Source of the DNA: a virus
Direction: 5' to 3' (one strand)
DNA length: 35,864 nt
IMG/VR virus record: IMGVR_UViG_3300034061_002064
Coordinates: 1-35,864 of that record
The notes below the pieces were generated by a model. That model was not told the DNA's origin. It saw only the letters and a program-made list of their open reading frames with translations, and did not search any database. Within the stretch, counting starts at the first letter, position 1. Every line of letters starts with the position of its first letter. The position numbers and the translations under genes are program-made. Positions 8,078-13,305 of this stretch are shown here, piece after piece.

Positions 8078-8889
8078 GCGGCCTCTCTTGCCGCAATAGC
8101 GCGGCCAATCAGTTCTGGAATTTGCGGAACGACTGCGTTTCCTAGCGCTCTAAGTCGCTGTGACCTATTGGGAATCCCATTAGCCACTCGACCCACATCG
8201 GGTTCAACGCTCCACCAGCTTGAGCCGCTAAAGTTGGCGTGTTCCTGGTGTATTCTGCCGGATAAGCCGCCTCCTTGGCATTGTGAGCCGTTGGAGTAGG
8301 CCACATTCGAACGGCATGGCAGAGCATTATCTGTTTTATCTTGTCTATTCTGTTCTGGATATTCAACGTGTCCGATTTCGCTTCTGTTGTGGTTGGGGTA
8401 GGCCACAATCCAGATACGGTCGCGCTGGTGAGGAGCGCCGACACTGGACGCCGATATAACTTCCCATTCCGCATCATACCCGACCTCGGCCAAGGTTCTG
8501 AGAACCTCGTCAAGCCCTCGAGCAAGCAATGCTGAGACGTTCTCCACGATGACGTAGCGCGGTCTAACCTCGCTAATAATTCTGGCGTATTCAAACCAGA
8601 GGCCGGAGCGTTCACCGGCAAGCCCTGCGCCTTTTCCGGCTGTGCTGATGTCTTGGCACGGGAACCCGCCGCAGATTGCGTCAACGGCAATTCCATCGGC
8701 AGCAAGTCGATCTGCTGTGATTGTTCTAACGTCATTGTATATCGGCACCTTGGGCCAATGCTTCGCCAAAACCTTTTGACAATAAGGTTCAATCTCGCAG
8801 AACGCGACAGTTTCAAAAGCGCCGCTGCGCTCTAGTCCCAGGGAGAAACCGCCAATGCCGCTAAAGAGATCAAGCAAGCGCATTTTCAT
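8074..8889 (-). CDS. DNA cytosine-5 methyltransferase (short, Dcm-like)
   Basis: Methylates C5 of cytosine using SAM; probably shields phage DNA from host restriction. 271 aa, short for the family. Motif I is LLDLFSGIGGFS (residues 5-16), motif IV GGFPCQDIS with the nucleophile Cys78, motif VI VENVSALL (Glu116), motif VIII QRDRIW (155-160) and motif IX/X RLRALGNAVVPQI (245-257). Only about 85 residues lie between VIII and IX, leaving little room for a target recognition domain. ATG 8889 overlaps the upstream gene by 4 bases. Almost the whole gene is also open in the +1 frame (see 8142-8735). Confidence 0.95.
   Translation of the reverse strand: MKMRLLDLFSGIGGFSLGLERSGAFETVAFCEIEPYCQKVLAKHWPKVPIYNDVRTITADRLAADGIAVDAICGGFPCQDISTAGKGAGLAGERSGLWFEYARIISEVRPRYVIVENVSALLARGLDEVLRTLAEVGYDAEWEVISASSVGAPHQRDRIWIVAYPNHNRSEIGHVEYPEQNRQDKTDNALPCRSNVAYSNGSQCQGGGLSGRIHQEHANFSGSSWWSVEPDVGRVANGIPNRSQRLRALGNAVVPQIPELIGRAIAAREAA
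8142..8735 (-). CDS. Out-of-frame ORF nested in the cytosine methyltransferase gene (WPTPT-type phage protein)
   Basis: 197 aa from ATG 8735 (AAGGTG lies about 10 bases upstream); open to 8816 if TTG is used. It reads the methyltransferase gene in the +1 frame. It contains the elements I associate with a recurrent phage protein: TSSWRTSQ, FSEPWPRSGMMRNGKLYRR, two WPTPT motifs (GLWPTPTTTEAK, MWPTPTAHNAKE) and the ending LNPMWVEWLMGFPIG. The methyltransferase frame carries its own conserved motifs over the same bases. Whether it is translated, or is a shadow kept open by methyltransferase conservation, cannot be decided here. The family memory is unverified. Confidence 0.4.
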   Translation of the reverse strand: MTLEQSQQIDLLPMELPLTQSAAGSRAKTSAQPEKAQGLPVNAPASGLNTPELLARLDRATSSWRTSQHCLLEGLTRFSEPWPRSGMMRNGKLYRRPVSALLTSATVSGLWPTPTTTEAKSDTLNIQNRIDKIKQIMLCHAVRMWPTPTAHNAKEAAYPAEYTRNTPTLAAQAGGALNPMWVEWLMGFPIGHSDLER

Positions 8890-9119
8890 CTACGGATGTC
8901 CTCCCACATAGCTTCCGCAAGGTCGCGCGGGTCAATCTGCTTCCTAACAGGGCCAGCGTTCTTGGCATTGGCCTTGGCGACTATCCCGGCGTAGATGTCG
9001 CGGATTTCGCGCATAACCATGAGATGCCGCGATATAAGCGTTTTGTCCGGCACACGGCCCGATGACAAAATGCAAACCACGGCCTCACACACAGCCAAGC
9101 GTTCTTGATTTGAAGCCAT
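8886..9119 (-). CDS. Small hypothetical protein
   Basis: 77 aa, not recognised. Predicted helical with an N-terminal SNQERLAVCEAVVCILSSGR segment and a C-terminal acidic helix ending AEAMWEDIRR. No membrane segment. It is coupled on both sides: its start base is the last base of the DnaA-like gene and its stop overlaps the methyltransferase start (ATGA). Context places it in the leftward replication unit. Confidence 0.75.
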   Translation of the reverse strand: MASNQERLAVCEAVVCILSSGRVPDKTLISRHLMVMREIRDIYAGIVAKANAKNAGPVRKQIDPRDLAEAMWEDIRR

Positions 9120-9658
9120 TAAGCTCCCCAGTAAGTATTATCGCGCGGAGCATCCCAGAGCTTGCGCAGCGCGTAGCATTGTTCGGCAATGGGATCGCCG
9201 TTGAGAATTAACCCGTCAATTTTACGGATTCCGTGAAGGACAGTGGAATGGTCACGACCCATAAGGCGGCGGCCTATTTCCGGCAGGCTGTATTGAGTGA
9301 CTTCTCGGCACAGCCAGTAAAGAACATGGCGAGCCAAAATGACGTTTTTCGTCCGTCTTTGGCTAAGTAGCTCTAATTCGGAAACTGAAAACTGGTTAGC
9401 TACTATCCGAACAATTTCCTCAATCTTCTTTTTGCAATTATAGCTATCCCGAAAATATATGATTGGCCGCATATCAAGCGGCGTAACAGGTTCTTGCTTT
9501 GCCTCTAGCTTGGCCGCGTCCTCAACCTGTTCAAGAATAATCTGCGCCTCTATAGCCCGCTCAATAGCTTCTTGCTTTCGTTTGGCGGCAAGCAATTCAA
9601 GGCGCTTTTGTTCGCACTTGTAAAACAACGGCCCACGGCGCGCGGCGGAACTAAACAT
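9119..9658 (-). CDS. DnaA domain IV-only protein (phage origin-binding or DnaA mimic)
   Basis: 179 aa. Residues 75-165 form a DnaA C-terminal (domain IV) DNA-binding domain with the signature GRDHSTVLHGIRKI (134-147). The N-terminal 60 residues are a charged coiled coil (CEQKRLELLAAKRKQEAIERA, shown in part as RLELLAAKRKQEAIERA). There is no AAA+ ATPase module, so it should bind DnaA boxes without opening DNA. I use ATG 9658 because it has AGAGG 7 bases upstream and forms TAATG with the RusA stop; the frame is open to 9721. It may direct phage origin firing or block host initiation; both are inference. Confidence 0.88.
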   Translation of the reverse strand: MFSSAARRGPLFYKCEQKRLELLAAKRKQEAIERAIEAQIILEQVEDAAKLEAKQEPVTPLDMRPIIYFRDSYNCKKKIEEIVRIVANQFSVSELELLSQRRTKNVILARHVLYWLCREVTQYSLPEIGRRLMGRDHSTVLHGIRKIDGLILNGDPIAEQCYALRKLWDAPRDNTYWGA

Positions 9659-10041
9659 TACGCTACCTCTACTGTTTTGATGATTTGTACTTGAGTGATG
9701 TCTAAATCTGAGTGCTGGCATTCGACATGCTTAAGAAACCGCTTAGAGTCGCCTTCAATGACGCCATGCGCTGTAAGCAAATCGAGGTAGCTCTTGATAG
9801 GATTGTCAGCGTCTAGGCGGCACTTCTTCGCCAGCTTGATGCGCACAGATATGGCCCCCGGAACACAGGCCGGAGATTGCGTCTCTAACTCAGCGCCAGA
9901 AGCCTTTTGCCATTCGCGGTATTCGCGCGACTTGATATTACGGCCTTTGAAAGCCCGCCAAATAGCGTTCGTGCTAAATGGCAGGGTTTCAAAATACAGG
10001 GTTTGAGCCTGTGCCGATTTGCGCGGGTAGCAATCAATCAC
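9658..10041 (-). CDS. rusA: RusA-family Holliday junction resolvase
   Basis: Endonuclease that resolves branched recombination intermediates. 127 aa, normal for RusA. The acidic metal-binding set is visible in LDADNPIKSYLDLL (Asp77, Asp79, Asp87) and GVIEGDSK (Asp98). The N-terminus has the expected PFSTNAIWR strand-turn. The start is GTG at 10041 with GAGGA about 10 bases upstream. It lies in the leftward replication unit although the recombinases are in the rightward unit, so both units would be needed for late concatemer processing. Confidence 0.9.
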   Translation of the reverse strand: MIDCYPRKSAQAQTLYFETLPFSTNAIWRAFKGRNIKSREYREWQKASGAELETQSPACVPGAISVRIKLAKKCRLDADNPIKSYLDLLTAHGVIEGDSKRFLKHVECQHSDLDITQVQIIKTVEVA

Positions 10042-10044
10042 AGG

Positions 10045-10368
10045 TCAAACTTCCTCACGATCCAGAGCATTAACCGCTGCAACGATACGCGCACCAATCC
10101 AACTTTTCGCTTCAGTGAGCTTCCGCTCGTGGTCGAGCGCACTAACGGCGCTTCTAAGTTCTTTTTCATAGGCTGCTTCCAGCTTCTCAAATACGGAAAC
10201 ATACAAATCCTTTGGCGGCCTATATTTAAGCGCCCACAAAAGACTGTATGAGACTCCGTGACGGTTACTAAGGCGGCGCATTGCGTTGATAGTGTCGCCG
10301 GGACATTTAGCCTCCCGCTGCACCATCGAACTCACCCAATGCGCAGCCGCCTCGACTGCTTTACTCAT
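10045..10368 (-). CDS. Hypothetical protein of the early operon
   Basis: 107 aa from ATG 10368, which has GTGAGG about 7 bases upstream (the upstream GTG at 10380 is part of that site). Residues 5-60 (AAAHWVSSMVQREAKCPGD, then RRLSNRHGVSYSLLWALKYR) resemble a small DNA-binding helical domain that recurs in alphaproteobacterial prophages near cro and rusA. The rest is a charged helix. A transcriptional or replication-accessory role is possible. I do not know a named family. Confidence 0.75.
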   Translation of the reverse strand: MSKAVEAAAHWVSSMVQREAKCPGDTINAMRRLSNRHGVSYSLLWALKYRPPKDLYVSVFEKLEAAYEKELRSAVSALDHERKLTEAKSWIGARIVAAVNALDREEV

Positions 10369-10416
10369 GTTACGCCTCACTCTTTTTCTTCTTGGCGTTT
10401 GCTAAATCCGCAAAAA

Positions 10417-10695
10417 TTATTTGGCTCCCTTACAAATGGCTCCGTGGTTCATTGCGGGCATGAACAACACAGACCAACCCAACTGGACGAAGCTTGGCTT
10501 TGAGGCCGCGCAAATCGTCAAGAAACTCGAAAAAAATGCTGGCCCCCGGAACGCTCTGGGAGGGAAGCGCTCAACAGGAGCCAGCAAGTCAGCCGGGAGT
10601 AACGTCACGGAAACCCGGCAATGGTTGCGCCACTTGGCGCGAAAACAGGTCGTCGGCGCAAATGTGTATTGAGTATGTGCAGACGGCCTGTTCAT
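10417..10695 (-). CDS. Doubtful small ORF in the early operon
   Basis: 92 aa whose ATG overlaps the upstream stop as ATGA, the junction used throughout this operon, and which fills an otherwise 320-base gap. Against it, the sequence is Cys/Phe/Pro rich with no recognisable pattern. The opposite strand has a competing frame at 10436-10672 (MAPWFIAGMN, then LGFEAAQIVKKLEKNAG) with a more protein-like composition but no ribosome binding site and no promoter that I can see. One of the two may be real; I slightly favour the minus strand. Confidence 0.35.
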   Translation of the reverse strand: MNRPSAHTQYTFAPTTCFRAKWRNHCRVSVTLLPADLLAPVERFPPRAFRGPAFFSSFLTICAASKPSFVQLGWSVLFMPAMNHGAICKGAK

Positions 10696-10910
10696 TGTTG
10701 CATCCGGCGCGCGAGTTCGAGGGAAACAGCTTGCGCGTCGGCGTGATCAATTTCTGAATGGGTATATTCGCCAACCTGAATTGCGACACTGGAATAGGCG
10801 GCAAACCGTTCTTGGCGGTTGTGAATGTTCCGGCAATTACGAAGGGCAAAAGCGAAGTCGTCAGCCAGCGAACGGCTGATCATTTCGTCTGTAGCTGCTG
10901 CTTTGCTCAT
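10692..10910 (-). CDS. Small hypothetical protein, early operon
   Basis: 72 aa, not recognised. Helical, acidic N-terminal half (TDEMISRSLADDFAFAL) and a second helix rich in Ala and Glu near the end. No membrane segment. ATGA overlap with the gene upstream. Third gene after the Cro-like regulator, where phages often place small host-takeover proteins; function unknown. Confidence 0.7.
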   Translation of the reverse strand: MSKAAATDEMISRSLADDFAFALRNCRNIHNRQERFAAYSSVAIQVGEYTHSEIDHADAQAVSLELARRMQQ

Positions 10911-11128
10911 AGCGCCAACTCGCGTTTAAGTTTGCGGATATGAGACGCAGCAAGTTCTTCACCGTATTCCAGCGCGCAATCAGCGTATTCAGCGATAAGG
11001 CGCTTTGGCACCCACAACGGAATAAGAACGCCACGGGCAGCGGCATTCGTAATGGCTATGTCGTAAATCGACTTTGGGGTTTGCTTTGGCGGTATCGGCC
11101 AGCAGCCAAGTTGTTCGGCGGTAATCAT
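10907..11128 (-). CDS. Small hypothetical protein, early operon
   Basis: 73 aa, not recognised. It opens MITAEQLGCWPIPPKQTP and continues with IYDIAITNAAARGVLIPLWV and a basic helix ending SHIRKLKRELAL. ATGA overlaps at both ends tie it to the Cro-like gene upstream and to the 72 aa gene downstream. No catalytic or membrane signature. Confidence 0.7.
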   Translation of the reverse strand: MITAEQLGCWPIPPKQTPKSIYDIAITNAAARGVLIPLWVPKRLIAEYADCALEYGEELAASHIRKLKRELAL

Positions 11129-11349
11129 GCGGCTTCTCCATGCGTAGAAGCCGATGCTTGCGGGGGATAAATATCCGGGCGAAGTTCATGGCGTGGAACG
11201 CCGGTCAGGCGTTCAACTTCAAGAACACGCTCAACTGGGACACGTTGCCATTGGGATATGGCCTGTGCAGTAATACCAAGTTTTTGCGCCAGATCGCGGC
11301 GCTTAACTCGTTCGAATGCTAGTAGGAGTGCTTGATTATGAATATCCAT
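11125..11349 (-). CDS. Cro-like repressor, YdaS-type HTH
   Basis: 74 aa DNA-binding protein, first gene of the leftward unit and divergent from the CI-like repressor. The HTH is RRDLAQKLGITAQAISQWQR, followed by VPVERVLEVERLTGVPRHEL and RPDIYPP, the typical YdaS/Cro-type ending. It would compete for the operators at 11360-11396 and favour lytic growth. The ATG at 11349 lies at the predicted transcription start (-10 box at 11362-11357), so the message should be leaderless; no Shine-Dalgarno sequence is present. Confidence 0.88.
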   Translation of the reverse strand: MDIHNQALLLAFERVKRRDLAQKLGITAQAISQWQRVPVERVLEVERLTGVPRHELRPDIYPPQASASTHGEAA

Positions 11350-11356
11350 AAAGCCG

Positions 11357-11385
11357 ATATTAAGCGCGGCTTTACTTTAAGTCAA
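11357..11385 (-). promoter_or_regulatory. Leftward early (cro) promoter
   Basis: Minus strand: TTGACT (11385-11380), 17 bases, TAATAT (11362-11357). Transcription would begin near 11350. The operator at 11360-11374 lies in the spacer and -10 box. Confidence 0.8.
11360..11374. promoter_or_regulatory. Operator in the cI-cro intergenic region
   Basis: TTAAGCGCGGCTTTA matches the perfect palindrome at 12676-12690 at 13 of 15 bases. It lies over the cro promoter. Also embedded in a wider inverted repeat AAAGCCG / CGGCTTT (11350-11356 and 11367-11373). Confidence 0.65.
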
Positions 11386-11396
11386 GCGTCACTTGT
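11382..11396. promoter_or_regulatory. Second, weaker operator-like site
   Basis: TCAAGCGTCACTTGT matches the 12676-12690 palindrome at 10 of 15 bases and has its own CAAG-N5-CTTG dyad. Centre-to-centre distance to the first site is 22 bases, about two helical turns. It touches the -35 boxes of both the cro and repressor promoters. Confidence 0.5.
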
Positions 11397-11420
11397 TACC
11401 TTTGCCTGCCTGAATATTTT
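11393..11420 (+). promoter_or_regulatory. Repressor (cI-like) promoter
   Basis: TTGTTA (11393-11398), 16 bases, TATTTT (11415-11420). Predicted start near 11427 leaves a leader of only about 5 bases before ATG 11432. Weaker than the cro promoter. Confidence 0.5.
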
Positions 11421-11431
11421 ATAAATCAGCC

Positions 11432-12304
11432 ATGTCTTTAAGCGAGCGGCTCAAATCTATTCGCGGCACCCGAAGCCAGGTTGAATTTGCATCTTTGATG
11501 GGAGTTAGCGCTCAAGCCATATCTCAATGGGAAAATGGGAAAACTGAGCCTTCGCGGGAAAACCTAGAAAAACTTTGTGAACAAGAAAATTTAAATTTAG
11601 ATTGGCTGATAACAGGCAAGATCAGCCAAGCCGACGAAAATATTGCTGAACGCTTGAAGCTAGCGAGAGAAAGACAGGGGTTTAAGTCTGCCCGGCAAGC
11701 GTCCGACGCAATGAACATTCCATATGGCACCTATGCCGGACACGAAAACGGCAGCAGAGGCATTAAAAATCAAGAGATTATTAAATACGCCACCTTTTTT
11801 CACGTTTCCGCTGCTTGGCTTCAATTTGGCGCTGAAGAAGGCGATTTGTCGCAAGAAAAAACAGTTACAACCTATATGGAACCCATCACAACCCGTATAG
11901 AAGCCCCCCTTGGTGCGCGCGATCTGCCAGTGTTTGCGGCAGTGGAAGGGGGGGATGGTGATTTGGTTGTTTCTACAGAACCCGTCGATTTGGTTCCGCG
12001 CCCTTGGTATATGGGAGAAGTCAAAGAAGGCTACGCAGTCATTGTTACCGGCGAGTCAATGATCCCGGCGTATGACCCCGGCGACATGGCGATTGTAAAC
12101 CCGAAGCTACCTCATATGCGTGGCAAGGTTCATATTTTTACATGTGAAAGCGAGAATTCGCATTTTAAGGCTTCGATCAAAGTTTTGGTTAGAGCAACCG
12201 AAACTGAATGGATTGTCGAGCAGCACAACCCGCCGAAAACCTACAGCATGCCCCGGTCGGTTTGGACTCACGCCCGCCGCGTCGTCGGCAAGTATAACGG
12301 GTAA
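11432..12304 (+). CDS. CI-like repressor with two HTH domains and an S24 peptidase domain
   Basis: 290 aa lysogeny repressor. First HTH at about residues 13-34 (RSQVEFASLMGVSAQAISQW). A second HTH-like domain at 70-132 (NIAERLKLARERQGFKSARQ, then YGTYAGHENG). The C-terminal S24/LexA domain has Ser209 in TGESMIPAYDPGD and the probable partner Lys250 (KASIKVL). The expected Ala-Gly or similar cleavage site near residues 168-175 reads VFAAVEGGDGD, without a canonical Ala-Gly, so RecA-triggered self-cleavage is uncertain. It should bind the palindromes at 11360-11396 and 12623-12690 and silence both early units. Confidence 0.93.
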   Translation: MSLSERLKSIRGTRSQVEFASLMGVSAQAISQWENGKTEPSRENLEKLCEQENLNLDWLITGKISQADENIAERLKLARERQGFKSARQASDAMNIPYGTYAGHENGSRGIKNQEIIKYATFFHVSAAWLQFGAEEGDLSQEKTVTTYMEPITTRIEAPLGARDLPVFAAVEGGDGDLVVSTEPVDLVPRPWYMGEVKEGYAVIVTGESMIPAYDPGDMAIVNPKLPHMRGKVHIFTCESENSHFKASIKVLVRATETEWIVEQHNPPKTYSMPRSVWTHARRVVGKYNG

Positions 12305-12622
12305 TCCTAACCTATCTGCTCATTTGGTGAATGTTGCCGTGAAGGCGCAGGACGACTAGCCCACCGCAAGCGGTAGGTTAGCCCGCGCCCTCATGGTCAG
12401 CCTGCTCATTTGGAGCCATGCCGCCGTTTCAGGCCCGATACGCGGAACGCCCCGGTATCGGTTAGCCGTTGCTTGCGAGGAACTGCGCTTCCCCGGCGAT
12501 CCCCTCTCGGCCTTTCGGACTAGGGCTTGGCTATGATCGCGCCCAACGGTAGCCAAATCAGCAGCTTATCACCGCCAAACCAATCCGCCGCTGTCATACC
12601 AACCAGACTGGTCAGCTTGATA
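12305..12622. other. Region after the repressor without a confident gene
   Basis: Holds a hairpin (12356-12381), a 12-base direct repeat CTGCTCATTTGG at 12316-12327 and 12402-12413, an inverted pair CTAACCTA / TAGGTTAG at 12307-12314 and 12374-12381, and a dyad ACCAG-A-CTGGT at 12602-12612. A TTG-started 66-codon minus frame (12556-12356, with RGVPRIGPETAAWL) has no ribosome binding site that I trust and I do not call it. Confidence 0.5.
12356..12381. repeat. Strong hairpin downstream of the repressor gene
   Basis: CTAGCCCACCGC-AA-GCGGTAGGTTAG: 12 nearly complete pairs closing on a tiny loop. It is not followed by a T-run on either strand, so it is not an ordinary intrinsic terminator; it could stabilise the repressor message or be a protein site. 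Confidence 0.55.
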
Positions 12623-12637
12623 TAAAGCATCTCTTAA
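12623..12637. promoter_or_regulatory. Weak operator-like site upstream of the rightward promoter
   Basis: TAAAGCATCTCTTAA matches the main palindrome at 11 of 15 bases. Its centre is 21 bases from the next site, about two helical turns. Confidence 0.4.
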
Positions 12638-12643
12638 TTAAAT

Positions 12644-12658
12644 TCAAGCCTAGCTTAA
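12644..12658. promoter_or_regulatory. Weak operator-like site upstream of the rightward promoter
   Basis: TCAAGCCTAGCTTAA, a near-palindrome (AAGC-CTA-GCTT), matches the main palindrome at 10 of 15 bases. Its centre is 32 bases, about three helical turns, from the promoter operator. Confidence 0.45.
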
Positions 12659-12665
12659 TTTATGC

Positions 12666-12694
12666 TTGACACAACTAAAGCGCCGCTTTATGTT
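12666..12694 (+). promoter_or_regulatory. Rightward early promoter
   Basis: Consensus TTGACA (12666-12671), 17 bases, TATGTT (12689-12694). It drives the recombination/integration unit starting at 12730. The spacer is the operator palindrome. Confidence 0.8.
12676..12690. promoter_or_regulatory. Main operator: perfect palindrome in the rightward promoter spacer
   Basis: TAAAGCG-C-CGCTTTA, a perfect 15-base dyad filling the region between the -35 and -10 boxes. It occurs with two mismatches over the cro promoter, so the same repressor very likely binds both. Confidence 0.75.
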
Positions 12695-12729
12695 CGCTTC
12701 ATTGGCATTGAGCCGGTGGAGTTAAGCCC

Positions 12730-12837
12730 ATGTCGGAAGTTCAACTTGCAACGCTGATTTTTGCTGGCCCGTTTTTGGCTCTCAGCCTGATTTTTGCAAT
12801 CGGCTTGATTGTCATTTCCACATGGGAAGCGCGCTGA
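12730..12837 (+). CDS. Single-pass small membrane protein, first gene of the rightward unit
   Basis: 35 aa: MSEVQLATL, then a hydrophobic stretch of about 22 residues (IFAGPFLALSLIFAIGLIVI) and a short STWEAR tail. The ATG has GGTGGAG (12715-12721) 8 bases upstream, and the stop overlaps the next start as TGATG. Too short for routine gene callers. Function unknown; small early membrane proteins of phages sometimes alter host membrane or superinfection. Confidence 0.7.
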   Translation: MSEVQLATLIFAGPFLALSLIFAIGLIVISTWEAR

Positions 12838-13205
12838 TGTGCGCTTTTCCCGAAACCATCCAAATCCTCATGGATTACGGCAAGTTCGGCGTTGCTTTAA
12901 GTGAAGCTACGCCGGGCGCGACTTTTGACGAGGCTGTGCAGGACATCATCGACGGCAACTGCGGAGCCGGAACGCGCGTTATTGCCGTTTACCGCACCGG
13001 CCTTGGCATTGAGACAGCCGACATCAGCGAAGATATTTGTCAGGCTCTTATGGGCCGTGGCGAGCATGTCAATGATTTCTCAAGTGTCGCCAAGCAGTTT
13101 CTTAAAGACAACGGCTACGACGATTTCGTTGAAGAATTGGACAGCTACGATCCAGACGAAATGCGCGACAGACGCATCGAACGTATGCGGATTGGCTTGA
13201 TATGA
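12837..13205 (+). CDS. Hypothetical protein of the rightward early unit
   Basis: 122 aa, not recognised. Acidic, with helices ETIQILMDYGKFGVALSEA and TFDEAVQDIIDG and a C-terminal FVEELDSYDPDEMRDRRIER. No membrane segment or metal-binding motif. I use ATG 12837 (TGATG junction with the preceding gene) and not 12822, which would overlap it more. Its stop overlaps the next small gene as ATGA. Confidence 0.75.
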   Translation: MCAFPETIQILMDYGKFGVALSEATPGATFDEAVQDIIDGNCGAGTRVIAVYRTGLGIETADISEDICQALMGRGEHVNDFSSVAKQFLKDNGYDDFVEELDSYDPDEMRDRRIERMRIGLI

Positions 13206-13303
13206 CCGCCGCACTTTTCCTGCTTGGCCTGCTTTGGCCGACCACAATCTTTTACGCGGCAATGGCTGCATTTGCCGCGTTTGATTCACCTCTGGGAGAG
13301 TAA
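13202..13303 (+). CDS. Small membrane protein between the hypothetical gene and erf
   Basis: 33 aa, MTAALFLLGLLWPTTIFYAA followed by MAAFAAFDSPLGE: one hydrophobic helix of about 22 residues. The start overlaps the upstream stop (ATGA), and its last codons carry the GGGAGAG used by erf. The double coupling makes it credible despite the length. Confidence 0.6.
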   Translation: MTAALFLLGLLWPTTIFYAAMAAFAAFDSPLGE

Positions 13304-13305
13304 AA

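Noticed and set aside
12356-12556. 66-codon minus-strand frame
   Set aside because: TTG start, no binding site, no promoter, and it runs through the hairpin. Not enough support.
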